Shown: positions 7,464 to 16,692, numbered from the stretch's first letter. The stretch: 64,000 nt of DNA from Enterobacter sp. R4-368 (GCF_000410515.1 NC_021500.1:3720001-3784000); one strand, 5' to 3'. Translations and numbers: made by a program. The notes: generated from the sequence alone by a model not told the origin.

Positions 7464-8360
7464 ATGGGTGCGCAACTCTGGATGTCGCCAGTTACAGGAT
7501 ACAGAAGGAAAGGTACGAGATTCGATTCTCTACACGCTATTTTTGTAGACAAAATTACATTAACCCTTATATTTGAGCCGATTTTATGTTGTAAAGAAAA
7601 TGATGAGGCGAGTAATGCAAGATATGCTTTAGAAAAGCGCGACTTTGATATTACTGCGGTTGTTAATGATCAAGGCATTGTTATCGGCCAGGTCAGGAAA
7701 GATGCGTTAATGGATGGTTTTGTAAAGCAATTTATGGAGAAAATTGACGAATCTTGTTTAATTAGTGAGGATGTGCCTATTGTTGATTTATTAACGTTAT
7801 TAGAAAACGATCCTTACAAATATGTCACCAGTAAAGGGCATATCACAGGAATTGTTACCCGGGCTGATCTGAATAAACCCCTTCCCAGAACCTATCTTTT
7901 TGGCATCGTCTCTCTGGTAGAGATGCATATGACCTATTGGATAAGTGCCTACTTTCCTGATGATTCATGGACTGAGAAATTAAAGGAAAATCGCCTCAAG
8001 CAAGCTCGAGATGTTCACGCGCAAAGGCAGTCGTCGAATGATGCTATTTCATTACTGGAGTGCATTCAGTTATGTGATAAAAAGACTATTCTGATGAGTA
8101 ATGATGATTTCTTATCAACATTTTCATTTGAAAGTAAAAAAAGATTTAAAATCTTTATGGAGGCTATTGAGCGTATTCGCAATGAAATAGCCCATAATCA
8201 AAATTCTATTATTGCCGGAATGAAGTGGGACACATTCGTTGACACGTTTCATTTAGCTAAGGATTTCCTTGAAACTTCCGATAAAATAATTGAAGCTGAC
8301 TGTGAGGAAAAAGCCAGAGAACATGCTCAGGATATATTGGTTTCTGTTTCGGTGAAATGA
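7464..8360 (+). CDS. CBS-pair protein with C-terminal HEPN-like domain
   Basis: 298 aa from ATG 7464, which has AAGGAG seven bases upstream; the frame is open 46 codons further, but without a ribosome site. Two CBS motifs are visible at about 28-82 (ITAVVNDQGIVIGQV) and 95-139 (GHITGIVTRADL). CBS pairs bind adenine nucleotides. The C-terminal half is helical and contains RNEIAH (Arg239-His244), the RNxxxH pattern of HEPN ribonucleases. Codon use is AT-rich (many TTA, ATT, AAA), unlike fosA and the marR operon on either side, which suggests transfer. No partner gene adjoins it. A nucleotide-gated RNase in defence or stress response is a hypothesis; a non-catalytic HEPN regulator is the alternative. 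Confidence 0.7.
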   Translation: MGAQLWMSPVTGYRRKGTRFDSLHAIFVDKITLTLIFEPILCCKENDEASNARYALEKRDFDITAVVNDQGIVIGQVRKDALMDGFVKQFMEKIDESCLISEDVPIVDLLTLLENDPYKYVTSKGHITGIVTRADLNKPLPRTYLFGIVSLVEMHMTYWISAYFPDDSWTEKLKENRLKQARDVHAQRQSSNDAISLLECIQLCDKKTILMSNDDFLSTFSFESKKRFKIFMEAIERIRNEIAHNQNSIIAGMKWDTFVDTFHLAKDFLETSDKIIEADCEEKAREHAQDILVSVSVK

Positions 8361-8689
8361 TGTTTTTTAGTAAATATTGGATTAATGTACAGCGTGGACA
8401 ATTAATATTGCCACCCATTTTCTTTTGATTTGGAAATTATGAGTATGCTGCGAGGTGATTTTTAATATATTTGCGAGATGGAATTTATTAATGTATATCT
8501 AAGGATATAATTTCATTAAATAAATATTGATGCTGGTAGAAAAGATCTTCCAGACGGTAATTTATTTTTTAAAAAACAGGGTGGGACAATTCCGCTCTTT
8601 TCGCAATCTATGCTCTTTGCCACCCTCGTTTCTTGATACTTACCCTGATAACTATTATCGTACCCCGCCTGTGAAACGAGGGGATCGCG
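8361..8689. other. AT-rich intergenic region
   Basis: 329 bp between the CBS-HEPN gene and marR. The first 200 bp share the low GC of the CBS gene. AGGGTGG near 8579 and its complement CCACCCT near 8620 form a distant inverted repeat upstream of marR, possibly part of its promoter control. No gene or clear terminator was seen. Confidence 0.4.
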
Positions 8690-9157
8690 ATGACTGAAGA
8701 TGAGCTGTTCGCCCGCCGACCGCTGGGTATGCGCATGGCGATGGTTGTGCGTCAGTGGCGTGCCACTATCGATCACGCATTGAGCGACACGGGCATCACG
8801 CAGTCGGGCTGGACGGTACTGATGCAGCTTCACCAGTTAGGGGATAACGTCTCCGTCAGCGAACTGGCGGAAGTGCAGGGCATTGAGCTGCCGCCGCTGA
8901 TGCGCACGCTGACACAGCTGGAAAAACAGGGGCTGATTGTGCGTACGACATCGCCGTACGACAAGCGCATTCGCCTGCTGGCGCTCACCGCCGGGGGGAC
9001 GCATATGCTGGGTAAAATCACGCAAGTGATCGAAGCCTGCCAGTTGCGGGCTGCGGAAAATATTCCGCCAGCAGAGCTGCTCGCCTTTAGCGACACATTG
9101 AATCAAATCGCCTGTAATTTGCGTACGATGCGCGAAGAAGACAACCAAACCGAATAA
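8690..9157 (+). CDS. MarR-family repressor of the downstream efflux operon
   Basis: 155 aa. The winged helix spans about 38-115, with SVSELAEVQGIELPPLMRTL as recognition region and the wing DKRIRLLALT (DxRxR motif). It is the first gene of marR-hlyD-FUSC, with only seven bases to the next ATG, so it most likely represses its own operon until an aromatic or phenolic ligand binds. GAGG lies upstream of the ATG. Confidence 0.85.
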   Translation: MTEDELFARRPLGMRMAMVVRQWRATIDHALSDTGITQSGWTVLMQLHQLGDNVSVSELAEVQGIELPPLMRTLTQLEKQGLIVRTTSPYDKRIRLLALTAGGTHMLGKITQVIEACQLRAAENIPPAELLAFSDTLNQIACNLRTMREEDNQTE

Positions 9158-9164
9158 GAAAATC

Positions 9165-10229
9165 ATGACGCCAGAACAAAAGTTTGCCCGCTGGGTAAGG
9201 GTGAGTATTGCCTCTTTCCTGCTGATGTTTGTCTATTTTATCGTTGCCGATATCTGGATCCCGCTGACCCCGGATTCCACCGTGATGCGCGTGGTCACGC
9301 CGGTTTCCGCCCGCGTTTCCGGCTATGTCGCGCAAGTGTACGTACAAAATAACAGCCAGGTGAAGAAGGGCGATCTGCTGTTCGAACTGGATGCCACGCC
9401 GTTTAACAACCAGGTGGAAGCCGCGCAAATCGCGCTGGCACAAGCAAAGCTCACTAATCAACAACTGGATGCGCAAATCGTTGCCGCGCAGGCCAGCCTG
9501 AAGACGGCGCAGCTTACCGCGCAAAACGATCGGATGACCTTTGAGCGCTATCAGAACCTGAGTGCTACTCACAATGTTTCGCAGTCTGACCTTGATAAAG
9601 TGCGCACCACCTGGCAGAGCAGCGTGCAGTCGGTGAACAATCTGAATGCCTCGATTAATGCACTAAATATTGAACGCGGCGATCGCGATGACGCCCGCAA
9701 CGTGACGCTGCAAAAATATCGCAATGCCCTGCAACAGGCACAACTGAATCAGGGCTGGACGCAGGTTCGCGCCGAAGCCGATGGCACTGTAAGTAACCTG
9801 CAATTAAGCCCCGGATTTTATGCCGCGACCGGAAATGCCGCACTGGCGCTGGTGCATGATGAAACCGATATCGTGGCGGATTTTCGTGAGAAGAGCCTGC
9901 GTCATACGCGCGTTGGCACCGATGCGGCGGTGGTGTTTGATGCGCTGCCGGGCCATGTATTCAAAGCGCATGTCACCAGCAGCGATGCCGGGGTACTGGC
10001 CGGACAACAGGCGGTGAACGGCGAGCTTTCAGAGCCGCAAACCTCTAACCGCTGGGTGCGTGACGCACAGCGTATGCGCATCCACGTCGCACTGGATGAA
10101 TCGTTGCCGAAAGAACTCCCGACCGGTGCGCGCGCCACGGTGCAGTTGTATAACAGCGAAGGGGTGTTTGCGCGCTTCTTCTCGGGCCTGCAAATCCATC
10201 TCGTGAGCCTGTTGCACTATGTCTATTAA
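9165..10229 (+). CDS. HlyD/EmrA-family membrane fusion protein
   Basis: 354 aa. One N-terminal membrane segment (about 13-32) is followed by a beta-barrel/lipoyl half-motif (VSGYVAQVYVQNNSQVKKGD, about 48-67), a coiled coil of about 90 residues rich in Ala/Gln, the returning lipoyl half (EADGTVSNLQLSPG) and a C-terminal barrel. It should bridge the FUSC inner-membrane protein to an outer-membrane channel such as TolC. It overlaps the next gene by 11 bp, so the two are translationally coupled. Confidence 0.88.
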   Translation: MTPEQKFARWVRVSIASFLLMFVYFIVADIWIPLTPDSTVMRVVTPVSARVSGYVAQVYVQNNSQVKKGDLLFELDATPFNNQVEAAQIALAQAKLTNQQLDAQIVAAQASLKTAQLTAQNDRMTFERYQNLSATHNVSQSDLDKVRTTWQSSVQSVNNLNASINALNIERGDRDDARNVTLQKYRNALQQAQLNQGWTQVRAEADGTVSNLQLSPGFYAATGNAALALVHDETDIVADFREKSLRHTRVGTDAAVVFDALPGHVFKAHVTSSDAGVLAGQQAVNGELSEPQTSNRWVRDAQRMRIHVALDESLPKELPTGARATVQLYNSEGVFARFFSGLQIHLVSLLHYVY

Positions 10230-11283
10230 TACGCTGGCGCGGGTTTTCACGCCCCACGGCAATATCGTTTACACGGCGAATGACTTTCGCCAGACGCTGC
10301 GCATCGTTTTTGCCGGGATGATAGCGCTCAGCGTATCGAGTTTTTATAACACCCAGTACGGCGTGTTTTACGTGGTCTACCCGGTGATGCTGTTATCGCT
10401 GGTGCCGGTATTCAACCGCCATGTGGCGAAACAGTTCATCTTCAGTGCGGTGATTAACTGCATCGAAATGGTGCTTATCATCGGCTATTTGTCGCGTTGG
10501 CCGGTGATCATGACGCTGGTGGTGTTTGCGTTGTACGTGATGCGTTTTCGCTTTATGAGCAAAGGTGCGCTGTTTCTGTTTGGCTCGGCGGGCGTGGTTT
10601 GCCAGAGTACGATGCTCAACTTTATGAGCTACCCCTCAAGCGACTGGCACACGCTGCTGTTTTCCAATGTTGAAGCCAGCATCATGGCGGTGGCGCTGAG
10701 TGCGCTGATGAACTATTTGATCCCGGATGTCGAGCCGCGCACCCGTCCGCCGATGATCGAGAAAAATGCCGCGCGAGTGCGCCACGAATCGCTGCTCTCC
10801 GGCACTGTGGCGACGATGATCTTTGTGGTTTTTCAACTGAGCGATCTCAGCGATTCGTTATCCGCGCTGATGGCCGGGATCTTGATCCTGTTCCCGATGC
10901 ATTATCGCGGCGCGGTAATGAGTTCTGTGTGGCGCGTGGTCGGTGTGGTGCTCGCCTGTCTCTATATCCTGCTGGTGCAGTTGATCCTTTACAACCACAG
11001 TAGCCATATGCTGCTGATGATGCCGTTGATTGGCCTCGGGCTGGCGTTCAGCGCGCGGCTGCATGTGATGGAGAAAGTTGGCGCGGGCGTCGGTTTTGCC
11101 AGTGTAACCACCATCGGCATCATGTTTGGACAGAACCTGCACCCGGATACGGATTTAGTGTTCAGCGATCTCTATCGCATCGTTTCCGTGACGGTGGCGC
11201 TGCTGGCGACGCTAACGATGATCTATCTGGTACACCTGATCCTGAATCGCTTCGACGCCACACGGTTTGTGATTGAGGAATAG
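10219..11283 (+). CDS. DUF2955/FUSC-family inner-membrane efflux protein
   Basis: 354 aa with about ten hydrophobic segments in two blocks (about 25-155 and 195-345) separated by a cytoplasmic stretch (DVEPRTRPPMIEKNAARVRHE). This duplicated FUSC-like layout resembles AaeB/YccS-type exporters of aromatic acids, which work with an HlyD-type partner. The start overlaps the hlyD-like stop region. Substrate is unknown; the MarR regulator upstream favours aromatic carboxylates or other small toxic organics. Confidence 0.82.
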   Translation: MSINTLARVFTPHGNIVYTANDFRQTLRIVFAGMIALSVSSFYNTQYGVFYVVYPVMLLSLVPVFNRHVAKQFIFSAVINCIEMVLIIGYLSRWPVIMTLVVFALYVMRFRFMSKGALFLFGSAGVVCQSTMLNFMSYPSSDWHTLLFSNVEASIMAVALSALMNYLIPDVEPRTRPPMIEKNAARVRHESLLSGTVATMIFVVFQLSDLSDSLSALMAGILILFPMHYRGAVMSSVWRVVGVVLACLYILLVQLILYNHSSHMLLMMPLIGLGLAFSARLHVMEKVGAGVGFASVTTIGIMFGQNLHPDTDLVFSDLYRIVSVTVALLATLTMIYLVHLILNRFDATRFVIEE

Positions 11284-11373
11284 TAAGCGGGAATGCGCCC
11301 AAAAACACGGTGGTTATCGGGCCTAAGGCACTGTGCAGACTCGGTTTTACAGGTCGTCTGCAGCGCCCGCTCG

Positions 11374-11610
11374 TTATCCCACTCGCGTGAATTCGTCACC
11401 GTCACAGCGATAAACCGCCTCGGTGATATTCGGTATCAGCCACTGATTGACCACATCCGCTTCGCTGTGAAAACGGATGCATAATCCGCAGCCGCCTTTG
11501 AGCTGGCGCGGAATATCCTGCACGCGAAAAGCGATCCCCGCCGACTGCATCGCTTTGCGCGTTTGCAGCACGCCGGGTGTGGTGTGGAACAGCAATAGGT
11601 ATTCCGCCAT
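11374..11610 (-). CDS. DUF3343 (putative Se/S carrier-like) small protein
   Basis: 78 aa. It begins MAEYLLLFHTTPGVLQTRKA and contains the conserved GCGLCIRF motif with a CxxC-like pair. DUF3343 proteins are proposed sulfur or selenium carriers, often beside iron-sulfur or selenium enzymes. Its ATG overlaps the yjiL stop by one base (TAATG), so it is the last gene of the yjiM-yjiL operon. The location beside two Fe-S proteins suggests a role in cluster supply or redox maintenance. Confidence 0.78.
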   Translation of the reverse strand: MAEYLLLFHTTPGVLQTRKAMQSAGIAFRVQDIPRQLKGGCGLCIRFHSEADVVNQWLIPNITEAVYRCDGDEFTRVG

Positions 11611-12374
11611 TAACGTTTCCTCTGCCGCTGGCCGATTAACGCCGCGCCCAGCGCGCCCGCGTACTGGGCGTCGTTATGCGTAAAAACATCGCTGGCCAGA
11701 TGCCCGGCCAGCATGCGGCGGAAAGTGGCGCAGTGGCTGACGCCGCCGGTAAACAGCAATGGCCCTTGCGTGGAAAGCCGCGAGATGAAATGCGCACTGC
11801 GGCGCGCCATGGCGTTGATCACCCCGGCGAGAATCGCTTCCGGTGCGATACCTGCCGAACGCAGGCTGATCACTTCGGATTCGGCAAACACCGTACACAT
11901 GCTGGTTAGCGGATGCGGCTCCACGCCGTCGGTGATGGCGTCCAGGTGCTCTACCTGCGTACCCAGCGTGCGCGAGATAACGTCCAGAAAACGCCCGGTT
12001 CCGGCGGCGCATTTGTCATTCATCAGAAAATCGGTGAGATTGCCCTGTTCATCCAGCGCGATCACTTTGCTGTCCTGCCCGCCGATGTCGATCACCGTAC
12101 GTGTTTGCGCGAGCAACAAACGTGCGCCGAGGCCGTGGCAGGAGATTTCGGTAACCTGTTTATCGGCGAAATCGACCAGTTGCCGCCCGTAACCGGTCAG
12201 CGTCAGAAAGGGTTTTTCACCCAGCCCTTCGCACAGGGTTTCCCATGCCTCGACAATCGATGTCGCCGGGCGAAACGAGGTCGGGCACAGGAAGCGCCGC
12301 ACAATCGTCTCGCCCTGGAGCAAAATGCCTTTGGTGGTGGTCGAGCCGGAATCAATACCCACGGTAAACGTCAC
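11610..12374 (-). CDS. yjiL: BadF/BadG-type ATPase activator YjiL
   Basis: 254 aa, as in E. coli YjiL. It has the ASKHA ATPase fold with phosphate loop GIDSGSTTTKG (6-16) and a second phosphate motif DIGGQDSK. Cys122 (DKCAAGTGRF) and Cys160 (SMCTVFAESE) are the two cysteines that, across a homodimer, hold a bridging [4Fe-4S] cluster in 2-hydroxyacyl-CoA dehydratase activators. ATP hydrolysis drives low-potential electron transfer to the partner, here almost certainly YjiM, encoded 9 bp upstream. Confidence 0.9.
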   Translation of the reverse strand: MTFTVGIDSGSTTTKGILLQGETIVRRFLCPTSFRPATSIVEAWETLCEGLGEKPFLTLTGYGRQLVDFADKQVTEISCHGLGARLLLAQTRTVIDIGGQDSKVIALDEQGNLTDFLMNDKCAAGTGRFLDVISRTLGTQVEHLDAITDGVEPHPLTSMCTVFAESEVISLRSAGIAPEAILAGVINAMARRSAHFISRLSTQGPLLFTGGVSHCATFRRMLAGHLASDVFTHNDAQYAGALGAALIGQRQRKR

Positions 12375-12383
12375 GCCCGCTCC

Positions 12384-13535
12384 TTATAACATCTCGATAA
12401 ACGCGGCGACGCGGGTGCTGAGCTGCCCGATATCCGCTGTCGAATAATCCGTTTCAATGGCCATATAGGGAATGTTGTGCTGCTGACGGACATGGCGTTT
12501 GATCGCCAGCGACTCCACCGCGTAGGTGTGGCAGGCCTGCAAAATCACATCGATAACGCCATCGGCCTGGTATTCGTCGACCATCTGGCTGAGCAGTTTC
12601 AGGCGCTCATCATTAGGGGATATACAGGAGCAGCCGATTGCCAGATATTTGTCGGTCAGCGCGTCGTAAACATCGCCGCTCTCCTCGACGCAGCGCTCGG
12701 TGGCTTTTGCGCCGGTACAGTTTTCGTACCCCACCACCCAGCCGCCGTTCTCTTCAATGGCGCGCACCACTTTTTCCGCCGCGCCGCCAATCGGGCAACC
12801 GGTGATTAAAATACGCGGGCGAGGATCCAGCCGTTTACCTGCTTGCCACTCCTCGCGGATCCGCGCCGCTGTGGTGTTCAGTTCATCGATCAGCGCCGAT
12901 TTATCAAAGCGGAAGGTCGCGCCATACACCACTTTCAGAATATCCGCGCCGCTGATCGCTGGTGGATTGAGCTGCCCGACGCGGTAGAAATTCGCCAGCG
13001 CCTGGCGCTCGCGGTTTTTCAGCGCGATGGCCTCGCGCAGCGCTGCTTCGCTAATCGGCTGACCAAAACGTTGCTCAATCGCCTGCTGTAAGCGCAGGAT
13101 CTCGGCTTTCCACAACGCGCGGGAAGCGGCGTCTGCTGCGCTGTTCGGCAACTGCATGACATGGACGGCTTTGAATTCCGTCATGTATTCATACATTTTC
13201 TTTTTGCCGTCGCAGGTGGTTTCACCCACCACCAGATCGGAAAAGTAGAAGTAGGGGCATTTGTCGGTTTTGCCAAAGCCGTAGCTGCTTTTGATCAGCG
13301 GACAGAGGTTGCGCGGCAGGTCTTTTTCCGCTTCTTCAATGGTTTCATCATTGGTGGAACAGAGGGAAACCACTACCGCGCCGGCGGCCATGGCAATCTC
13401 TTGTGGCATAAAGGTGCAGTAGGTACCAACCAGCGGGATCCCTTGCTCTTTGAGATCCATCACGGTGAGAAAACCTTTCTGGCGGGCTTCAGAAAACTGT
13501 TCAAAAAGATCTGGCAGGGCGGTGATAAGCGACAT
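12384..13535 (-). CDS. yjiM: HgdB/double-cubane-type iron-sulfur protein YjiM
   Basis: 383 aa, identical in length to E. coli YjiM. It belongs to the 2-hydroxyacyl-CoA dehydratase D-subunit superfamily. Cysteines at 40, 59, 78, 93 and 108, and in ITGCPIGGAAEK, ENCTGAKATERC and GCSCISPND, exceed the three needed for one [4Fe-4S] cluster. This agrees with the double-cubane [8Fe-9S] subfamily described in Clostridia, whose reductase resembles YjiL. The start at 13535 is preferred because AAGGA lies just upstream; an ATG seven codons earlier is open. It is first in the yjiM-yjiL-DUF3343 operon. The enzymatic substrate in enterobacteria is unknown. Confidence 0.88.
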   Translation of the reverse strand: MSLITALPDLFEQFSEARQKGFLTVMDLKEQGIPLVGTYCTFMPQEIAMAAGAVVVSLCSTNDETIEEAEKDLPRNLCPLIKSSYGFGKTDKCPYFYFSDLVVGETTCDGKKKMYEYMTEFKAVHVMQLPNSAADAASRALWKAEILRLQQAIEQRFGQPISEAALREAIALKNRERQALANFYRVGQLNPPAISGADILKVVYGATFRFDKSALIDELNTTAARIREEWQAGKRLDPRPRILITGCPIGGAAEKVVRAIEENGGWVVGYENCTGAKATERCVEESGDVYDALTDKYLAIGCSCISPNDERLKLLSQMVDEYQADGVIDVILQACHTYAVESLAIKRHVRQQHNIPYMAIETDYSTADIGQLSTRVAAFIEML

Positions 13536-13654
13536 GATTTTCCTTCCCCGTGACACGGGAGAGTTTGAAAAGAGGCCGCATTATAGTCATGCAAAAAGTG
13601 TGGAAATATTGATCTCCGGCGGATGAAAAGGGGAAAAAACTATTTTCAGCAAAG

Positions 13655-13894
13655 TCAGATTATTTTTTTGAGATCCATCTCTTCCTGAATACGCTCGCTG
13701 TAGAGCGCGTGTGTGCGAATCGCTTCGTCGATGCCTGCGTTATAAAAAGCCGGGCCAATCTGTTCGGCAATGAAGTCGATAAAGAACTCGGCGTCAAACT
13801 GCTCCAGTTCCAGCTCAAAATTCTGCTCACAGTAGGTCTGCAATTTTTTGCGTAACTGCTCGCGTTCGCTGGTGGTGAGGGTAATGTCGGCCAT
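13655..13894 (-). CDS. DUF2164 small acidic protein
   Basis: 79 aa, acidic and helical, with the DUF2164 pattern FFIDFIAEQIGPAFYNAGI. Function is unknown. It lies 16 bp downstream of yjiN in the same direction and is probably co-transcribed. AGGAG precedes its ATG. Confidence 0.8.
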   Translation of the reverse strand: MADITLTTSEREQLRKKLQTYCEQNFELELEQFDAEFFIDFIAEQIGPAFYNAGIDEAIRTHALYSERIQEEMDLKKII

Positions 13895-13910
13895 CGTTTC
13901 TCCTGGAAAA

Positions 13911-15191
13911 TTAGAAAGCGCTAACGTGCAGCAGCGCGGGCAACTGCGACAGTAAATAGAGAATAAGGCCGATCGTTCCGCCGACGAGCGTGCCGTTGAT
14001 GCGGATAAATTGCAGATCTTTGCCGATATTCAGCTCGATTTGCTGCGACATATCCCGCGCGTCCCAGCTTTTCACCGTGTCGCTGATATGGCGGGTGAGA
14101 AACGCGGCGAACTCCGGCGCCACGCGGTGCGCGGCTTGTTCCAGATGTTCATTTAACGAGGCGCGCAGCGCGCCATCCGCCAGCAGCGTTTCGCCGAACC
14201 ACAGGCCCGCGTCGGTGATGCGTTTTTGCATACGCGAATCGTCAGATTGCATATCCGCTTTCATCCAGTTGCGCAGATCCGCCCACATTTCGCCGACATA
14301 GCGGTTAAACGTCTCATCGTTTTTCAAATACTCTTTGATGTTTTCTGCGCGCTCGGCCATTTCCGGATCGCTTTTCAGATTGGCGATCAGCTTCATCGTC
14401 GCGCGATCGAAAGCCTGGCGGATCTGATGCGTGCTGTCGGCATTGACATCATCGAGCAGCGAATTGACCGCCTCGGAAACCCAGTCGGCACTCTGCTCGC
14501 CCAGCCATTCAGTAGGCAGGATCTTTGCTTTCATCGGGTGATCGGTTTTCAGCCAGCGCACAATCTGGCGGGCAATAAAATCGCGGCTACTTTGCCGTTG
14601 CAGCAGGGCGATCAATTGCGCAATGACGGTATCCAGTAATTTCTGGTGACGATTATTGCGGGTCAGGCTTTCCAGTAGCAGCGCGCTGGTTTCGGTGAGA
14701 TCCACTTTGTCGATGGCTTTGTGCACCGCGCGGCGTAACAGACGCTGGATGCGGCTGTCGTCGGCCATCTCCAGAAAGCCGCTCATCACCTGCAACAGAT
14801 GCACGCCCACTCGCTGGGCGTTTTCGGGCTGGCTGAACCAGACGCCAATCATCTGCGCAGGCTGGTGGCGATGAATTAACGCCACCAGCGATTGCGTGTC
14901 CAGAAATTTTTCCTGCACGAACTGGCCGAGGTTGTCGCCGATCCGCTCTTTATTACGCGGGATAATCGCCGTATGGCGGGCAATAAACGGGAACGGCACG
15001 CGGTGAAACAGCGCGACCACCGCGAACCAGTCCGCCAGCGCGCCGACCATCGCCGCTTCGGCAATGGCTTTCACCCCGCTTACCCAGAAGTTGGGCGGCA
15101 GGAACAGTGTGGTGATAAACGTCGCGGCCGCAACCAGCAACAACGACAGCGCCAGACGCTTGGCGCGCTTAAGTTCTGCGAATTTATTCAT
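13911..15191 (-). CDS. yjiN: DUF445 inner-membrane protein YjiN
   Basis: 426 aa, the length of E. coli YjiN. Membrane segments lie at about 11-32, 38-62 ([20 protein letters not shown]) and near the C-terminus ([17 protein letters not shown]); a long, mostly helical soluble domain of about 330 residues lies between. The ALADWFAV motif after the first hairpin is the DUF445 hallmark. Family members are uncharacterised. It is followed closely by the DUF2164 gene. Confidence 0.9.
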   Translation of the reverse strand: MNKFAELKRAKRLALSLLLVAAATFITTLFLPPNFWVSGVKAIAEAAMVGALADWFAVVALFHRVPFPFIARHTAIIPRNKERIGDNLGQFVQEKFLDTQSLVALIHRHQPAQMIGVWFSQPENAQRVGVHLLQVMSGFLEMADDSRIQRLLRRAVHKAIDKVDLTETSALLLESLTRNNRHQKLLDTVIAQLIALLQRQSSRDFIARQIVRWLKTDHPMKAKILPTEWLGEQSADWVSEAVNSLLDDVNADSTHQIRQAFDRATMKLIANLKSDPEMAERAENIKEYLKNDETFNRYVGEMWADLRNWMKADMQSDDSRMQKRITDAGLWFGETLLADGALRASLNEHLEQAAHRVAPEFAAFLTRHISDTVKSWDARDMSQQIELNIGKDLQFIRINGTLVGGTIGLILYLLSQLPALLHVSAF

Positions 15192-15231
15192 GGTTTAAGC
15201 ATATAACCCAACGCCGGGTTCTTGCAAAAGG

Positions 15232-15873
15232 TTAAATCCTAAGCAGATTACGCAGCATGCTCCACAAAATCGACGTCCCGAACACCATTAACACCGCGCC
15301 TGCGACGCGCTCTATCCACCACACACTTTGCCTCAGCCGCTTTTGCACGGCGGGCTGGCCAATCAACGATACCACGGCCAGATCCCACACTAATACGACC
15401 ATCACCATCCACAGGCCGCTCACCGACTGCTGGAGCAGCGTGACGTCCGGGCCGAGCAGGGCGGTCATCAGCGCAAGGTAAAACAGCGCGTTTTTGGGAT
15501 TGAGCAGCGCGGAGCCAAGCCCGAGTAAAAACTGTTTCCGCAGGCTCGGGCACGGCTGACGGGTTTCATTGACGCTAAGCGTCTGCGCGCGGCTGTGCAG
15601 CAGGTGCCAGCCAATCCACAACAAATAGATCGCGCCCAGCAGTTCAATGGCGCTAAAGAGCCCCGTGAACTGGCGCAGCGCGCTCGCCCCGATAATCACT
15701 ATCAGGATATAAAACGCATTACCTGCGGCGATGCCCGCGCACAGCCCGGCGCTGCCGCGCAGGCGATAGCGGATCGCAAACCCCATTAACAGAAAGAAAT
15801 CCGGGCCGGGGCTGAGCAGGGCGACAAAGTGCGCCAGCGCCAGTGCCGGAAACGCGGTGGGAAACAACGCCAT
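15232..15873 (-). CDS. LysE/RhtB-family amino-acid exporter
   Basis: 213 aa from the ATG at 15873, which has GGAGG six bases upstream; the frame is open ten codons more. Six predicted membrane segments, the family motif LSPGPDFFLLMGFAIRYRLR near the N-terminus and LNPKNALFY in the middle identify LysE/RhtB. These proteins export amino acids or analogues by proton antiport. It lies 48 bp downstream of the AraC-type gene in the same direction, so that regulator probably controls it. Confidence 0.88.
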   Translation of the reverse strand: MALFPTAFPALALAHFVALLSPGPDFFLLMGFAIRYRLRGSAGLCAGIAAGNAFYILIVIIGASALRQFTGLFSAIELLGAIYLLWIGWHLLHSRAQTLSVNETRQPCPSLRKQFLLGLGSALLNPKNALFYLALMTALLGPDVTLLQQSVSGLWMVMVVLVWDLAVVSLIGQPAVQKRLRQSVWWIERVAGAVLMVFGTSILWSMLRNLLRI

Positions 15874-15921
15874 AGTGACCTCCACAAAAAAAGTGAAGTT
15901 CACCTTAGCGGCGCGTCGGCG

Positions 15922-16692
15922 CTATTTATTGTCGGATATTGATCGGCCAAACGCGTACTGGCGCGGTGTGGCAGCGGTGTAGTTCACAAAGGTCCGGTGG
16001 AAATGGCTCTGATCGGCAAACCCGCTCTGGTAGCCGACATCCGCCAGCGTATCGCCCGCGCGCAGGCGGCTTTTGGCAAACTCAACGCGCGCGATATTCA
16101 AAAAGCTGCCCGGCGTCAGGCCGGTGTCCTGCCTGAAGGTGCGGATGAGCGTCTCTTTGCGCAGGGAAAAAGCACTGGCCAGCGCATCAAGCGTGGGTGG
16201 TTGCTGCAAATCGTGGGTTAACGCCGCCAGCACCTGCTGGCTTACGGGTCGCAGCGGCGCACAGTGATGCGAACCGCGAGGTAAGGCGCTGAGCAGGGCA
16301 TCGAGTGCGGCGGGTAATGGCAGCGAGTCGTCACGCTCAATCAACGCCACGATACGCATGTACAACTGGAATAACACAGGGTCGCGAATGACCTGCTGCT
16401 GGCTGTTTTCATGCGGCAGGTAGAGCATATGGTAGCTGCGTGGTTGCCCGGCGAAGGGGTTACAACCGTGAGGCGCGTGCGGTGGAATGACCATCAGATC
16501 GCCCGGCTGGAGCAGGTATTCCTGCCCGTTGCAGAGGCAGCGGGTTTGCCCCTCAACAATTGCTCCGATTGAAAGCTCAGCATGGCGATGGCGCTTATAG
16601 GCTTGCCGGCTACGCCAGGTGCTGCGCAGCTCAACGCCGGGTAATGCCTGCGGGCGGCAAAATGATTGCTGTATATCGCGCGTCATCGACAT
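15922..16692 (-). CDS. AraC-family transcriptional regulator with cupin sensor
   Basis: 256 aa from ATG 16692, which has GAGG seven bases upstream. The N-terminal cupin domain (about 15-100) has YLLQPGDLMVIPPHAPHGCN, typical of regulators linked to LysE-type exporters. The C-terminal double HTH (about 160-250) includes LASAFSLRKETLIRTFRQDTG and ADVGYQSGFADQSHFHRTF. Context suggests it activates the adjacent exporter in response to an amino acid. Confidence 0.88.
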   Translation of the reverse strand: MSMTRDIQQSFCRPQALPGVELRSTWRSRQAYKRHRHAELSIGAIVEGQTRCLCNGQEYLLQPGDLMVIPPHAPHGCNPFAGQPRSYHMLYLPHENSQQQVIRDPVLFQLYMRIVALIERDDSLPLPAALDALLSALPRGSHHCAPLRPVSQQVLAALTHDLQQPPTLDALASAFSLRKETLIRTFRQDTGLTPGSFLNIARVEFAKSRLRAGDTLADVGYQSGFADQSHFHRTFVNYTAATPRQYAFGRSISDNK

